64,000 nt of DNA, from assembly GCA_037137575.1 (NCBI GenBank), contig JBAXKB010000002.1, forward strand, positions 22,804-86,803, read 5' to 3'. Below, one piece after another: positions 34,944-43,532 of this stretch. The translations under genes were made by a program, and so were the position numbers. Under the pieces are notes generated by a model. The model was not told the DNA's origin, made no database searches, and saw only the letters and a program-made list of their open reading frames with translations. The stretch comes from UBA5976 sp037137575. GTDB lineage: Bacteria > Actinomycetota > Actinomycetes > S36-B12 > UBA5976. Each line of letters starts with the position of its first letter. Position 1 is the stretch's first letter.

Positions 34944-35845
34944 TACTTATCGCCAGCCAAGTGCTGTTCAATCCAAGTGCGTAATTGTGGACCGAATTCT
35001 TCTCTGCCCAGTGCAAGTGAGATAACACTCTTTAAGTAAGAAAGTTTGTCGCCAGTGTCATATCGCTTACCACGGAAAATGACTGCGTGAATGCCTCCGC
35101 CGTCTTCGACGGGATGATTAATTAACTGCGCAAGCGCATCAGTTAATTGAATTTCGCCACCGGCGCCTTTGCCTAAGTTAGCCAAAATTGGAAAAACCTG
35201 TGGCTGCAAAATGTAACGACCGATTACTGCATAGTTACTAGGAGCGTGACCGCTTTGTGGCTTCTCAACAAGGCCAGTTACCCGCACGACATCGTCGATA
35301 TTTGTTTCAACGATCTCTGCACATCCATAAAGGTGGATTTCTTCTGGCGCTACTTCCATCAGACATAGAACGCTGCCGCCAAATTGTGCTAAAACTTCGA
35401 GCATTTTCGGCAAAATTGGATTGCTGGCATCTATCAAATCGTCGCCAAGCATTACCGCGAATGGTTCGTTACCCACATGCCCTTTGGCGACATGGACCGC
35501 GTGCCCTAGGCCTAATGGTTCGCCCTGTCTTACGTAGTGAATTGAGGCGAGGTCGGCCAAATCCGTAAGTGCCCGACTTAATTCGTTAGTTCCGCGTTCT
35601 GCAAGTTTCTGTTCCAGATGAGGCGCACGATCAAAATGGTCTTCCAACGAAGTCTTGTTGCGCCCAGTGATAAAAAGTACATCCGCTAGCCCAGCTGCTA
35701 CTGCTTCTTCAACCACATACTGAATTGCTGGCTTATCAACAACAGGAAGCATTTCTTTTGGGGTGGCTTTAGTAGCTGGCAGGAATCGAGTTCCCAAGCC
35801 CGCAACTGGCATTACTACTTTTGTAACCGAAGCACGTTTTTCCAT
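34943..35845 (-). CDS. galU: UTP-glucose-1-phosphate uridylyltransferase
   Basis: A 300-residue nucleotidyltransferase making UDP-glucose. GLGTRFLPATKATPKEMLP, the MLGDDLID metal site and LVEKPQSGHAPSNYAVIGRY are the family motifs. First gene of the galU-glp-rimJ-glpR series. The ATG at 35845 has TAAAGT six bases upstream on the minus strand, suggesting a leaderless mRNA. UDP-glucose can be oxidised by the ugd product in this window. Confidence 0.94.
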   Translation of the reverse strand: MEKRASVTKVVMPVAGLGTRFLPATKATPKEMLPVVDKPAIQYVVEEAVAAGLADVLFITGRNKTSLEDHFDRAPHLEQKLAERGTNELSRALTDLADLASIHYVRQGEPLGLGHAVHVAKGHVGNEPFAVMLGDDLIDASNPILPKMLEVLAQFGGSVLCLMEVAPEEIHLYGCAEIVETNIDDVVRVTGLVEKPQSGHAPSNYAVIGRYILQPQVFPILANLGKGAGGEIQLTDALAQLINHPVEDGGGIHAVIFRGKRYDTGDKLSYLKSVISLALGREEFGPQLRTWIEQHLAGDK

Positions 35846-35851
35846 ACCTTG

Positions 35852-35857
35852 ACTTTA
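35852..35857 (-). promoter_or_regulatory. Leaderless -10 element of galU
   Basis: TAAAGT on the minus strand, six bases before the galU ATG. Confidence 0.5.
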
Positions 35858-35908
35858 TTCCATTGGGTGCAAATACCTAGCCACGTACCCTTTTTGGCCC
35901 GCAGAATC

Positions 35909-35914
35909 TAGAGT
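35909..35914 (+). promoter_or_regulatory. Leaderless -10 element of the cyclo-ligase gene
   Basis: TAGAGT, six bases before the GTG at 35921. The intervening GGAAGA could also act as a weak ribosome binding site. Confidence 0.4.
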
Positions 35915-35920
35915 GGAAGA

Positions 35921-36490
35921 GTGAGCGCACAGGCTAAACAAAATTTACGAGTTCAAATTCAAGGACAGCGCGCGAAAATCTCTGAACCAGAACGCTTAAG
36001 TGCTGGACTAGGCATTGCGACTCAAGACTGGGCCAACCTAATCATTGGCAAAACAGTGGCCTGCTACTCGTCGTGGGGTGCTGAACCCGGCACCGTTGAA
36101 TTGCGTAAAAAACTACTTGAAATTGGCAAACAAGTTTTTCTACCCATAATCACTCCAGGTAATCAGATGCGTTGGGGAATTGACCAGCCGCCATTTACAG
36201 AGAATAGATTTGGTATCAGCGAGCCAGAAGTTTCAAACTTTGAGTTAAGTTCAGCTGATGCGATTATTCTTCCAGCACTTTGCGCTGATGAATCCGGCAC
36301 CAGGCTCGGTCGAGGTGCTGGATATTTTGATCGCGCATTAGCGGGCATTGTGCCACTTCAAAATGGTGGCCCGATCAGAATTGCGCTACTTTTTGACGAC
36401 GAGGTTGTGGAGTCTGTCCCAAGCGATGAACATGATGAGCCAATTAATTTAATCGTTACCCCAACACAAACGATCTGGTGCAAAAAATAG
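35921..36490 (+). CDS. 5-formyltetrahydrofolate cyclo-ligase
   Basis: A 189-residue enzyme converting 5-formyl-THF to 5,10-methenyl-THF with ATP. The C-terminal LGRGAGYFDRAL motif, the ALCADESGTRLG before it, and the N-terminal basic region are standard. Divergent from galU exactly as Rv0992c and Rv0993. Confidence 0.9.
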   Translation: MSAQAKQNLRVQIQGQRAKISEPERLSAGLGIATQDWANLIIGKTVACYSSWGAEPGTVELRKKLLEIGKQVFLPIITPGNQMRWGIDQPPFTENRFGISEPEVSNFELSSADAIILPALCADESGTRLGRGAGYFDRALAGIVPLQNGGPIRIALLFDDEVVESVPSDEHDEPINLIVTPTQTIWCKK

Positions 36491-36496
36491 CGAGGG

Positions 36497-36805
36497 TTAA
36501 TTACTTGCAGTAGGTGTGCTTGGACTAGCAGAAGGTGAACTGGGCGAACTTGAAGGCGTGGACTTATCTGCACTAGGAGCAACGGTCGCAGGAGAGCTTG
36601 CAACTGGAGTTGCAGAAGTCGATGCACTACGCGAGTCAGTGCGATAGAAGCCCGATCCTTTAAAAACCACCCCGACTGAACCATAAACTTTTCGCAATTC
36701 GTGCGCTGCGCATGCTGGACACTCAACAAGCGCGTCATCAGAAAATGACTGCACGATTTCAAGTGGCGCCTCACAGGCCCCACAAACGTACTGATAAGTC
36801 GGCAT
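36497..36805 (-). CDS. FmdB-family zinc-ribbon protein
   Basis: A 102-residue protein: an N-terminal zinc ribbon with CGAC (Cys8, Cys11) and CPAC further on, then a Ser/Pro/Thr-rich tail of about 45 residues. FmdB-family proteins are small putative regulators of unknown target. ATG start with AAAGGAAG upstream. It is convergent with the cyclo-ligase gene (six-base gap) and divergent from the SAF protein, a common actinobacterial neighbourhood. Confidence 0.8.
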   Translation of the reverse strand: MPTYQYVCGACEAPLEIVQSFSDDALVECPACAAHELRKVYGSVGVVFKGSGFYRTDSRSASTSATPVASSPATVAPSADKSTPSSSPSSPSASPSTPTASN

Positions 36806-36870
36806 AACTTCCTTTCAACTATTCATATGTTACCTGTGGATAGCGAAACGCCGTCAAATGGAATTTTCCT

Positions 36871-36876
36871 TATCTT
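36871..36876 (+). promoter_or_regulatory. Leaderless -10 element of the SAF-domain gene
   Basis: TATCTT, six bases before the ATG at 36883. Confidence 0.5.
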
Positions 36877-36882
36877 AAAGTG

Positions 36883-37473
36883 ATGAATCTCAATCAGGTC
36901 CGCCCATTTTTGATCGCTTACCGACGGTGGATTGCTGCTGGTTTGGTTGCATTCTCGGTTTCACTACTAATAAGTGTTGGGCAGTCTTCCCAATCCTTTC
37001 GTGTTGTAAGCACAACGCACCCCATCAAAGCTGGTGCAATCTTTAGAGCCAACGATATTCAACTAATCTCGATAAATCTCATCTGGAAAGGTGCGATCCT
37101 TGAAACAAAATCAATAATTGGCACCCGAGCATCTCGCAGTCTGGAAAAGAATGAGCCAATTAGCCAATCGGATGTCGCGACTAAGAAAATTTTTGATCCA
37201 TTGAATCCACATGCCTTAGCAATTACACTTCCAAAAAATTTCAGCGCCTCAGATTTACAGGCGGGCGACCGAGTCGACGTGTACGCATGTGCGCAAACTG
37301 GCACAGTCAAGCGAGTGGCCAGAAATGCACTGGTGTTGAGTCAGAACAATCACAGTAACTTAATGGATGGGGGTGCAACTGTGTCACTAGCAGTTGGCTC
37401 AGACCAGGTAGAAAAAATTGCCTCTTATACCGATACGGTCCAGTTCACATTTGTCACATTGTCTGGCAGGTAA
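36883..37473 (+). CDS. SAF-domain membrane-anchored protein
   Basis: A 196-residue protein with one N-terminal membrane helix (about residues 15-32) followed by an extracytoplasmic SAF-type domain (VVSTTHPIKAGAIFRANDIQLI...), as in CpaB/RcpC and FlgA. Such domains bind glycans or assist pilus assembly, but no pilus genes are nearby. The ATG at 36883 has a -10 hexamer six bases upstream; GTG at 36880 is an alternative. Function unknown. Confidence 0.7.
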   Translation: MNLNQVRPFLIAYRRWIAAGLVAFSVSLLISVGQSSQSFRVVSTTHPIKAGAIFRANDIQLISINLIWKGAILETKSIIGTRASRSLEKNEPISQSDVATKKIFDPLNPHALAITLPKNFSASDLQAGDRVDVYACAQTGTVKRVARNALVLSQNNHSNLMDGGATVSLAVGSDQVEKIASYTDTVQFTFVTLSGR

Positions 37474-37486
37474 TTAGTTGCGCAGA

Positions 37487-37702
37487 TTAACCATGGTGGG
37501 GCGGAACATCGTCTAAAAATTCTTGATCACGCGAACTATGCACAACTACATCGTCGCGAGTTTGTTCTGGGGTTAGCTCCAAGTCGGTCAAGAGCTTACG
37601 CAAGCGTTCCTGCGGATCTGGGCCCAAATCAGTTTCTGTTTCAGTATTCGAGGTAGCCGTAGGTTTCTGCTCGGGCATTTCACTGTTGTCACTCACCTTC
37701 AT
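37487..37702 (-). CDS. Small acidic conserved protein
   Basis: A 71-residue acidic, polar protein with no membrane segment. The first half is low complexity; the second contains LELTPEQTRDD and ends in DDVPPHHG, resembling the C-terminal PPHW/PPHHG ending of small actinobacterial proteins of unknown function. Divergent from the gene at 37745, as in other actinobacteria. The start is uncertain (ATG 37702, GTG 37714 or an internal GTG two codons later). Confidence 0.55.
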   Translation of the reverse strand: MKVSDNSEMPEQKPTATSNTETETDLGPDPQERLRKLLTDLELTPEQTRDDVVVHSSRDQEFLDDVPPHHG

Positions 37703-37744
37703 ATGGTGTAACACTTAATCTAAATAATCCAACCGGGAGTCACT

Positions 37745-38608
37745 GTGCATTACCTACCGCAGGACAAATGGCAACTAGCACAGGCCCAACACCACCTAGT
37801 CGTTACTGATTGGGTTAATCCACGCTTGAATCGCAGGGCGCTGGGCCAAAAGCATCCAGTTGATGACTTTATGTTTGAGTACTACCCAATTAGTGCTAAA
37901 AAACTTAGAACTTGGCATCCTGGATTTCAATATCGCCTTGACGCGTTTGGAGTTTCTGATGATGATTTTGCTGAGAACATTTACTCAGTTGCTGCTGAAA
38001 TCTCAGTGAGCCACGAGTGGTTGTCCAGCCAACAAGATGCCGTAATTGCTCAACTGGACTTTCTAGTTGCCACCAGTAATCGACCAGCTCGCACTGGTTG
38101 CTTTGGATTGCACGAATGGGCAATGGTTTTGGGTCAAAACGAACTTAGGCATAACGACTGGGCGCTGCGAATTGAACAACAGCAAATTGCAGAAACAATC
38201 GATGAGGTTGGTTTGCGGTGCACACATTTTGATGCATTTAGGTTTTTTACCGACGAGGCAAAACCACTCAACCCGTTGCAATTGACGCGCAGCGACCAAT
38301 CTAATGTTGAACAACCTGGCTGTTTGCACGCAAACATGGACTTGTACAAAATTGCAATGCGTTGGGTACCTATATTTGGTTCCCTTTTTGCTAGGAAATG
38401 TTTTCGCCTCGCTCGCGATATCCGCACAGTTGACATGCAAAGTGCTCCATACGATTTGATCGAACTTGGCGTGCAACCTATCAAGATTGAAACTGCACAA
38501 GGACGTGCGGAATTTACGCAGAGGCAAAAAATGTTTAGTGAGCGAGCGCAAAAGTTGCGAGGGAAAATGATTCAACATTTAGAGAGTGCGATTTCAGTTA
38601 CCAGATGA
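37745..38608 (+). CDS. Conserved actinobacterial protein, '3-methyladenine DNA glycosylase'-annotated family
   Basis: A 287-residue soluble protein of a widespread actinobacterial family often labelled 3-methyladenine DNA glycosylase, though I see no helix-hairpin-helix or other glycosylase signature. Conserved blocks visible: HPVDDFMFEYYPI, LRTWHPG, CFGLHEWAMV, LRCTHFDAFRFFT, EQPGCLHANMDLYK and ARDIRTVDMQSAPYDL. The many His, Asp and Cys residues in these blocks suggest a metal-dependent enzyme, but this is inference. GTG start with GGGAG upstream. Confidence 0.7.
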   Translation: MHYLPQDKWQLAQAQHHLVVTDWVNPRLNRRALGQKHPVDDFMFEYYPISAKKLRTWHPGFQYRLDAFGVSDDDFAENIYSVAAEISVSHEWLSSQQDAVIAQLDFLVATSNRPARTGCFGLHEWAMVLGQNELRHNDWALRIEQQQIAETIDEVGLRCTHFDAFRFFTDEAKPLNPLQLTRSDQSNVEQPGCLHANMDLYKIAMRWVPIFGSLFARKCFRLARDIRTVDMQSAPYDLIELGVQPIKIETAQGRAEFTQRQKMFSERAQKLRGKMIQHLESAISVTR

Positions 38609-38639
38609 GTCCTAGAAGCGCTGTTTTCGGCTAATTCGG

Positions 38640-38645
38640 TAGACT
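38640..38645 (+). promoter_or_regulatory. Leaderless -10 element of the antiporter gene
   Basis: TAGACT, seven bases before the ATG at 38653. Confidence 0.5.
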
Positions 38646-38652
38646 TCAAAAC

Positions 38653-39840
38653 ATGAGTGAACCAACAAATCTGCCAGAGAATCGGCGCGGTCGCCGTTCG
38701 TCCAGCCCAGTAATAACTCCAACTGCTCCGCTAACCCAGAAAGCTGGAAACGTACTTTCCCGTCGAGATCGTCGATTAATCGTTATCACAGTAGGTTCAA
38801 CGATTGCAGCCGGCATTTTTCATAGCTCGGGCGGCAATCAGATCATTTCATTTGTTGTTACTGCTTTCGCGCTAGCCGTAATGGCTAGCCTTGTTGGTCG
38901 CAGCGTGGAAGCGCTTGGAGATCGACTCGGACCCGGGCCAACTGGCCTCTTGCAATCATTTTTGGGAAATGTCCCAGAACTTTTCGTTGTGTTATTTAGT
39001 TTGAAAGCAGGCCTTTACACAGTTGCAAAAGCAACCATTGTTGGATCAATACTGGCAAATGTGTTGCTTATTCTCGGCGCAGCATTTATTGTCGGCGGCC
39101 TAAAAAATGGACGTCAGTACTTTAACCAAGTTGCAAGTCGCCAGTTAGCTGTCCTACTTGCGCTCAGTGTTTTTGCGCTGGCGATTCCTACTCTAACTTT
39201 TGCGCTTGATACTCCCGCCGCAACACATGAGCGCGGAATCACAATTGGCGTGTCAATACTTCTACTGCTTCTGTTTGCGAGCTCCTTGCCTGATACATTG
39301 CGCAAAGATAATCCAGACAATGTGGTATCTGGCTCCGACGCGGCTTTAGCTGCCAAGAGCGATGCTCATATTCACGGCGATTGGCCACTTGGCTTGGCGA
39401 TTGGGATGTTGGCTCTTACTGGTGTTGGCGCGGCATTTGTCTCAGAATGGTTTGTCTCAGCACTTAGCCCAGCAATAACTGCGCTACACATAAGTGAAGC
39501 TTTTGCTGGCTTAATTATTGTCGCCATCGCCGGCAACGCTGTTGAAAACGTGGTTGGAATTAAGCTAGCTGCTCGTGGACAGGCCGATTACGCCTTGCAG
39601 ATTATTTTGCAGTCGCCTGTTCAGGTAGCAATGACTATCGCCCCAATCGTGGCACTTGCAGCGCCACTAGTTGGAGCCGGTACTTTCACACTAGTTCTAA
39701 GTCCCCTGCTGCTCGCTGTGTTATTCATGGCAACACTAACCACGATAATTATCGTGGTTGATGGAGATTACACCTGGTTTGAAGGCGTCGCCCTTATTGC
39801 TCTGTATTTAGCAATCGCACTTGCATTCTGGTGGGGTTAA
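38653..39840 (+). CDS. Ca2+/H+ antiporter-like (CaCA family)
   Basis: A 395-residue membrane protein with two Na_Ca_exchanger repeats. The first has GNVPELFVVLFSLKAG, the second GNAVENVVGIKLAARGQ; these alpha-repeats with paired acidic residues are the cation-binding sites of CaxA/ChaA antiporters. About eleven hydrophobic segments. A polar, Arg-rich N-terminus of about 45 residues precedes the first helix. It probably exports calcium in exchange for protons. Confidence 0.87.
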   Translation: MSEPTNLPENRRGRRSSSPVITPTAPLTQKAGNVLSRRDRRLIVITVGSTIAAGIFHSSGGNQIISFVVTAFALAVMASLVGRSVEALGDRLGPGPTGLLQSFLGNVPELFVVLFSLKAGLYTVAKATIVGSILANVLLILGAAFIVGGLKNGRQYFNQVASRQLAVLLALSVFALAIPTLTFALDTPAATHERGITIGVSILLLLLFASSLPDTLRKDNPDNVVSGSDAALAAKSDAHIHGDWPLGLAIGMLALTGVGAAFVSEWFVSALSPAITALHISEAFAGLIIVAIAGNAVENVVGIKLAARGQADYALQIILQSPVQVAMTIAPIVALAAPLVGAGTFTLVLSPLLLAVLFMATLTTIIIVVDGDYTWFEGVALIALYLAIALAFWWG

Positions 39841-39846
39841 TCAAGG

Positions 39847-40821
39847 GTGAGTGTGCTCATCGAAAACATAGATGTTGCCGTAACGGCAATTTCTGCTGGA
39901 CATCTTTGCGCAATCCCAACTGAAACCGTTTACGGGCTTGCCGCCGATGCACATAATCCGCAGGCGATTTCACGAATTTTCGCAGCAAAAAATCGGCCGC
40001 AGGATCACCCACTAATTATTCACGTGAGCGACATGGCGTGCGCGCTTGAATGGATGAGTGATTTACCAGCGTGGGCGAAGGAGTTAGCTCATGCGTGCTG
40101 GCCGGGTCCGTTAACTTTGGTGGCAAAGCGAACATCGCTTGCAACTGACCAAATCACTGGTGGGCAAAACACTGTCGCAGTGCGAGTACCGAATCACTTA
40201 ACTGCATTGAAATTGTTGGAATTGCTAAAAATGCAAGGAATTCTTGGGTTAGTTGCGCCAAGTGCAAACCGTTTCGGCCATGTTTCGCCAACAAATGCCC
40301 AACATGTGAATGCAGATTTAGGTGAATATCTATTTGCAAATGGTGATTTGATTCTTGATGGTGGCGAGTGTGGAGTTGGAATTGAATCAACAATTGTTTT
40401 AGCCACTGATGAGCACCCCGTAATTTTGCGACCCGGCGCGATCTCAGCAGAACAAATCGAGTCAATAACTGGTCGAAGGGTGCAACAGAACCAAGATGGC
40501 GAGCCAAGAGTCTCTGGCGCATTAGCTTCGCATTACGCACCGCGAGCCAAAGTCGTCGTAATCTCAAATTTAGCCAACCAAAATTTTGAGCAAGGATCTG
40601 GATTTATTGCCTTGGTAGAGGTGCAGACCCCGGTCGGTTTAGTTCGACTAGCCCAACCAGAAACATCTGTTGGTTTTGCCACCGAGCTGTACAAAGCATT
40701 TCGCCGAGGTGACGAGTTGGAACTCGCAAACATTTACATATGGCTGCCGCCTGAATCTGGTATCGGACTAGCAATTGCCGATCGAGTACATAAGGCAGCT
40801 CATCCGGATAAGGAGATTTAA
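39847..40821 (+). CDS. L-threonylcarbamoyladenylate synthase (Sua5 type)
   Basis: A 324-residue protein with an N-terminal YrdC domain (IPTETVYGLAADAHN, RPQDHPLIIHV, WPGPLTLV, APSANRFGHVSPT) and a C-terminal Sua5 domain (about residue 215 on, from SGALASHYAPRAKVV). It makes threonylcarbamoyl-AMP for the t6A37 modification of tRNAs reading ANN codons. GTG start six bases after the antiporter stop; followed by DUF456 with a two-base gap, so the three genes are an operon. Confidence 0.92.
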   Translation: MSVLIENIDVAVTAISAGHLCAIPTETVYGLAADAHNPQAISRIFAAKNRPQDHPLIIHVSDMACALEWMSDLPAWAKELAHACWPGPLTLVAKRTSLATDQITGGQNTVAVRVPNHLTALKLLELLKMQGILGLVAPSANRFGHVSPTNAQHVNADLGEYLFANGDLILDGGECGVGIESTIVLATDEHPVILRPGAISAEQIESITGRRVQQNQDGEPRVSGALASHYAPRAKVVVISNLANQNFEQGSGFIALVEVQTPVGLVRLAQPETSVGFATELYKAFRRGDELELANIYIWLPPESGIGLAIADRVHKAAHPDKEI

Positions 40822-40823
40822 CC

Positions 40824-41309
40824 ATGAGCCCTATCGGTGAAGTCCTAATTGGCCTAATGATGGCAATTGGAATTGTAGGCACACTAATTCCAGTTTTGCC
40901 CGGATTAGTCCTAGTGTGGCTAGCAGCACTCGCGTGGACGATTCTTGACGGAGCAGACGCAACTCATTGGGTTATTTTTGCGCTTATGACGGTGATTTTT
41001 ATTATTGGAATTGGGCTCTCGTTTTATATTCCAGCCAAGAGCGCCAAGAGCGAGACTTCGCCGCGCTGGACTTACCTTGTGGCATCACTTTTCGCCCTGA
41101 TTGGCTTCTTCGTAATCCCGATTGTTGGTTTACCGCTTGGCTTCGCTTTCGGAGTTTTCATTTGCCACTTGATTTCCAGTCGAGAATTTCATCGCGCCTT
41201 GCGGGCGACTGGAACGAGTTTGAAAGCGATGGGGATTGTTAGTTTGGTGCAATGCGTTTGTGGAATCGCGATGGCAACTGCTTGGGCACTGGCGCTTTTG
41301 ATTGTTTAA
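40824..41309 (+). CDS. DUF456 membrane protein
   Basis: A 161-residue protein with about four to five hydrophobic segments and the DUF456 features PVLPGLVLVWLAAL and GLPLGFAFGVFICHL. Function unknown. It starts two bases after the Sua5-type gene (ATG with AAGGAG upstream) and ends before a hairpin shared with the convergent yceI gene. Confidence 0.78.
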   Translation: MSPIGEVLIGLMMAIGIVGTLIPVLPGLVLVWLAALAWTILDGADATHWVIFALMTVIFIIGIGLSFYIPAKSAKSETSPRWTYLVASLFALIGFFVIPIVGLPLGFAFGVFICHLISSREFHRALRATGTSLKAMGIVSLVQCVCGIAMATAWALALLIV

Positions 41310-41352
41310 AAGCGGGTCTGCCAAGTAACAAACTGCCTCGACCGACCCACTT
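41310..41352. terminator. Possible bidirectional terminator
   Basis: AAGCGGGTC (41310-41318) pairs with GACCCACTT (41344-41352), eight of nine pairs, with T/A-rich flanks on both sides, between the convergent DUF456 and yceI genes. The loop of about 25 bases is long, so it is a weak candidate. Confidence 0.4.
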
Positions 41353-41371
41353 AAAAACCAAAACTAACTAA

Positions 41372-41917
41372 CTACGCCTGTTTAATTGCTGAAATATCCA
41401 GTTGCAGTTTGATACTGTCGCTAACGAGTAGCCCACCAGTTTCAAGAGCTACATTCCAAACCAGTCCGAAATCTTTACGACTCAGTTCGCCTGTGCCTTC
41501 GAATCCTGCTCGCAGATTTGCGAATGGATCAGTTGCAGTTCCAGTAAGTTCAACTGCAAGATCGATATTCTTAGTAACTCCATTGATTGATAGATCGCCA
41601 GAAACCACAAAGGAATCACCAGAGCCACTGAACTTTGTTGCAACAAAAGTTAGTTCTGGGTTTTTCTCAATGTCAAAAAAGTCAGCGCTGCGAAGATGGC
41701 CATCACGGTCGGCATTGCCCGTATCGATTGATGTGATCTGTGCAGCCACGGTTGCCGATGAACCAGATACATCAGTTGGGTCAACCACGATTGTTCCAGT
41801 GAAATCTGCGAAATGTCCACGAACTTTCGTAATTACCGCGTGGCGTGCTTCGAAGCCAAGACGGCTATGTGTTGGGTCAATTACCCATGTTCCGGCGTAG
41901 GCGGTTAAGTCCGTCAT
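41372..41917 (-). CDS. YceI-family lipid-binding-like protein
   Basis: A 181-residue lipocalin-like YceI protein without a visible signal peptide. WVIDPTHSRLGFEARHAVITKVRGHF at the N-terminus and the NRDGHLRSADFFDIEKNPELTF-type block (here NADRDGHLRSADFF) are characteristic. Family members bind isoprenoids and are often induced by stress. The ATG has TAGGAG upstream, and overlapping it upstream is a TAGTTGAA-type repeat that looks like a MarR operator. Confidence 0.88.
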   Translation of the reverse strand: MTDLTAYAGTWVIDPTHSRLGFEARHAVITKVRGHFADFTGTIVVDPTDVSGSSATVAAQITSIDTGNADRDGHLRSADFFDIEKNPELTFVATKFSGSGDSFVVSGDLSINGVTKNIDLAVELTGTATDPFANLRAGFEGTGELSRKDFGLVWNVALETGGLLVSDSIKLQLDISAIKQA

Positions 41918-41930
41918 TTTTTCTCCTAAA

Positions 41931-41971
41931 TAGTTGAAAGTTCAATTAAGTCCTAGTTTAGGGTTCAACTA
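41931..41971. promoter_or_regulatory. MarR-type operator candidate before yceI
   Basis: Three related half-sites: TAGTTGAA (41931-41938), TTCAATTA (41941-41948, inverted, two-base spacer) and TTCAACTA (41964-41971, perfect inverse of the first). They sit between the yceI promoter region and its Shine-Dalgarno. Confidence 0.5.
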
Positions 41972-42054
41972 AAAAGGTGTCAATTACTACTGGCCAAGAT
42001 GCAACACTGCTGGCCAAACTGCAATGGATTTAGAACAGCTAGTTAAATTACAAC

Positions 42055-43443
42055 CTAGTGCGGGGCACTGGCCACAGATTGAACAGCCGCTGCAACTGCC
42101 GGCGCGACTTGTGGATCAAAAACACTCGGCACAATAAAACTGCTGTTCAGCTGTGTACTTGACACGCAATCTGCAATTGCGCGAGCCGCTGCAACTAAAA
42201 CATTTTCGGTAATCTGCTTTGCGCCAGCATCCAATAACCCACGGAAGATTCCGGGGAATGCCAAAACATTATTAATTTGGTTTGGATAGTCACTGCGCCC
42301 AGTTGCAACAATCGCGGCATGTTTACTTGCTAAAACAGGATCAATCTCCGGGTCAGGGTTCGCTAAGGCAAAGACAATTGCGTTAGGTGCCATTTGTGCA
42401 ACTTCGTTTTCCGAAATCAAATTTGGCGCACTAACACCGATGAACACATCTGTTTGCGCAAAACCTTCAACTAATGTTCCGGTGACTCTGCGGGGATTTG
42501 TGTTCTCCAACATCCACTGGCTGGTTTGCTCACTGTCGGGACGATCTGAATAAATCGCGCCTCTACTGTCATACGCAACGATGTCGGTAGCACCACTTGC
42601 CTTCAACAGTTGGGCAATAGCGGTTCCAGCGGCGCCCGCTCCGCTCATGATGATGCGAAGATCTTTCATCGATTTCTTGACCAGTTTCAATGAGTTAGTC
42701 AACGCAGCCAGCACAACAATGGCAGTTCCGTGTTGGTCATCGTGAAATACCGGTATGTCTAAAAGTTCGCGCAGACGACGTTCAACTTCAAAACATCGAG
42801 GTGCTGAGATGTCCTCAAGATTAATTCCGCCATAAACCGGTGCGAGAATCTGGACGGTTCGCACAATTTCGTCAACATCCTGTGTATCCAGGCAGACCGG
42901 CCATGCATCGATATTTGCAAAACGTTTAAATAACGCCGCCTTACCTTCCATTACTGGCATCGCAGCCAGCGCGCCAATGTTACCTAAGCCAAGAACCGCT
43001 GAGCCATCTGTAACAACAGCGACGGTGTTTCGTTTGATTGTGAGCCTGCGAGCATCTGACGGGTCTTGCGCAATAGCCAGGCAAATTCGAGCAACACCTG
43101 GAGTGTAAGCCCGCGATAAATCATCTCGAGTCTTTAACGGCACTTTAGGAACCACTTCGAGTTTGCCGCCGAGATGCAATAAGAAAGTTCGGTCGCTCAC
43201 CTTGCGAACATGAGCATCTGGCAACTGCGCTATCGCAGCACTGACCTGCGCGGCATGTTCCGAGTCGCGGGTATTGCAAGTCACATCAACTGTTAGCACT
43301 TCATGATTGGATTCAACAACATCAAGCGCGGTCAGTGCTGCGCCGGAGTTGATAATTGCTCCAGTTAATCCTGCAGTTGCAGATGCATCGGGCAATAAAT
43401 CTACTCGAACGGTTATTGCATATCCGGGGCTAGTGTTTACCAC
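42055..43443 (-). CDS. NAD(P)-dependent malic enzyme with N-terminal ACT domain
   Basis: A ~462-residue enzyme converting malate to pyruvate. Residues 1-85 look like an ACT regulatory domain (SPGYAITVRVDL...), suggesting amino-acid control, followed by the malic enzyme core: RAYTPGVARICLAIA, VTDGSAVLGLGNIG, EDISAPRCFEVERRL, FHDDQHGTAIV and the dinucleotide-binding GAGAAGTAIA. I start at GTG 43443, which has GGAGG five bases upstream; an in-frame TTG at 43458 is weaker. Confidence 0.9.
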   Translation of the reverse strand: MVNTSPGYAITVRVDLLPDASATAGLTGAIINSGAALTALDVVESNHEVLTVDVTCNTRDSEHAAQVSAAIAQLPDAHVRKVSDRTFLLHLGGKLEVVPKVPLKTRDDLSRAYTPGVARICLAIAQDPSDARRLTIKRNTVAVVTDGSAVLGLGNIGALAAMPVMEGKAALFKRFANIDAWPVCLDTQDVDEIVRTVQILAPVYGGINLEDISAPRCFEVERRLRELLDIPVFHDDQHGTAIVVLAALTNSLKLVKKSMKDLRIIMSGAGAAGTAIAQLLKASGATDIVAYDSRGAIYSDRPDSEQTSQWMLENTNPRRVTGTLVEGFAQTDVFIGVSAPNLISENEVAQMAPNAIVFALANPDPEIDPVLASKHAAIVATGRSDYPNQINNVLAFPGIFRGLLDAGAKQITENVLVAAARAIADCVSSTQLNSSFIVPSVFDPQVAPAVAAAVQSVASAPH

Positions 43444-43532
43444 GAATCCTCCAAGCAAACCATGTGCAAACTAGTGCATTTGTTATTTACTGTACTCGTT
43501 GCGCGGCGGTAACAATGGGAAAGAAGTTAGAT

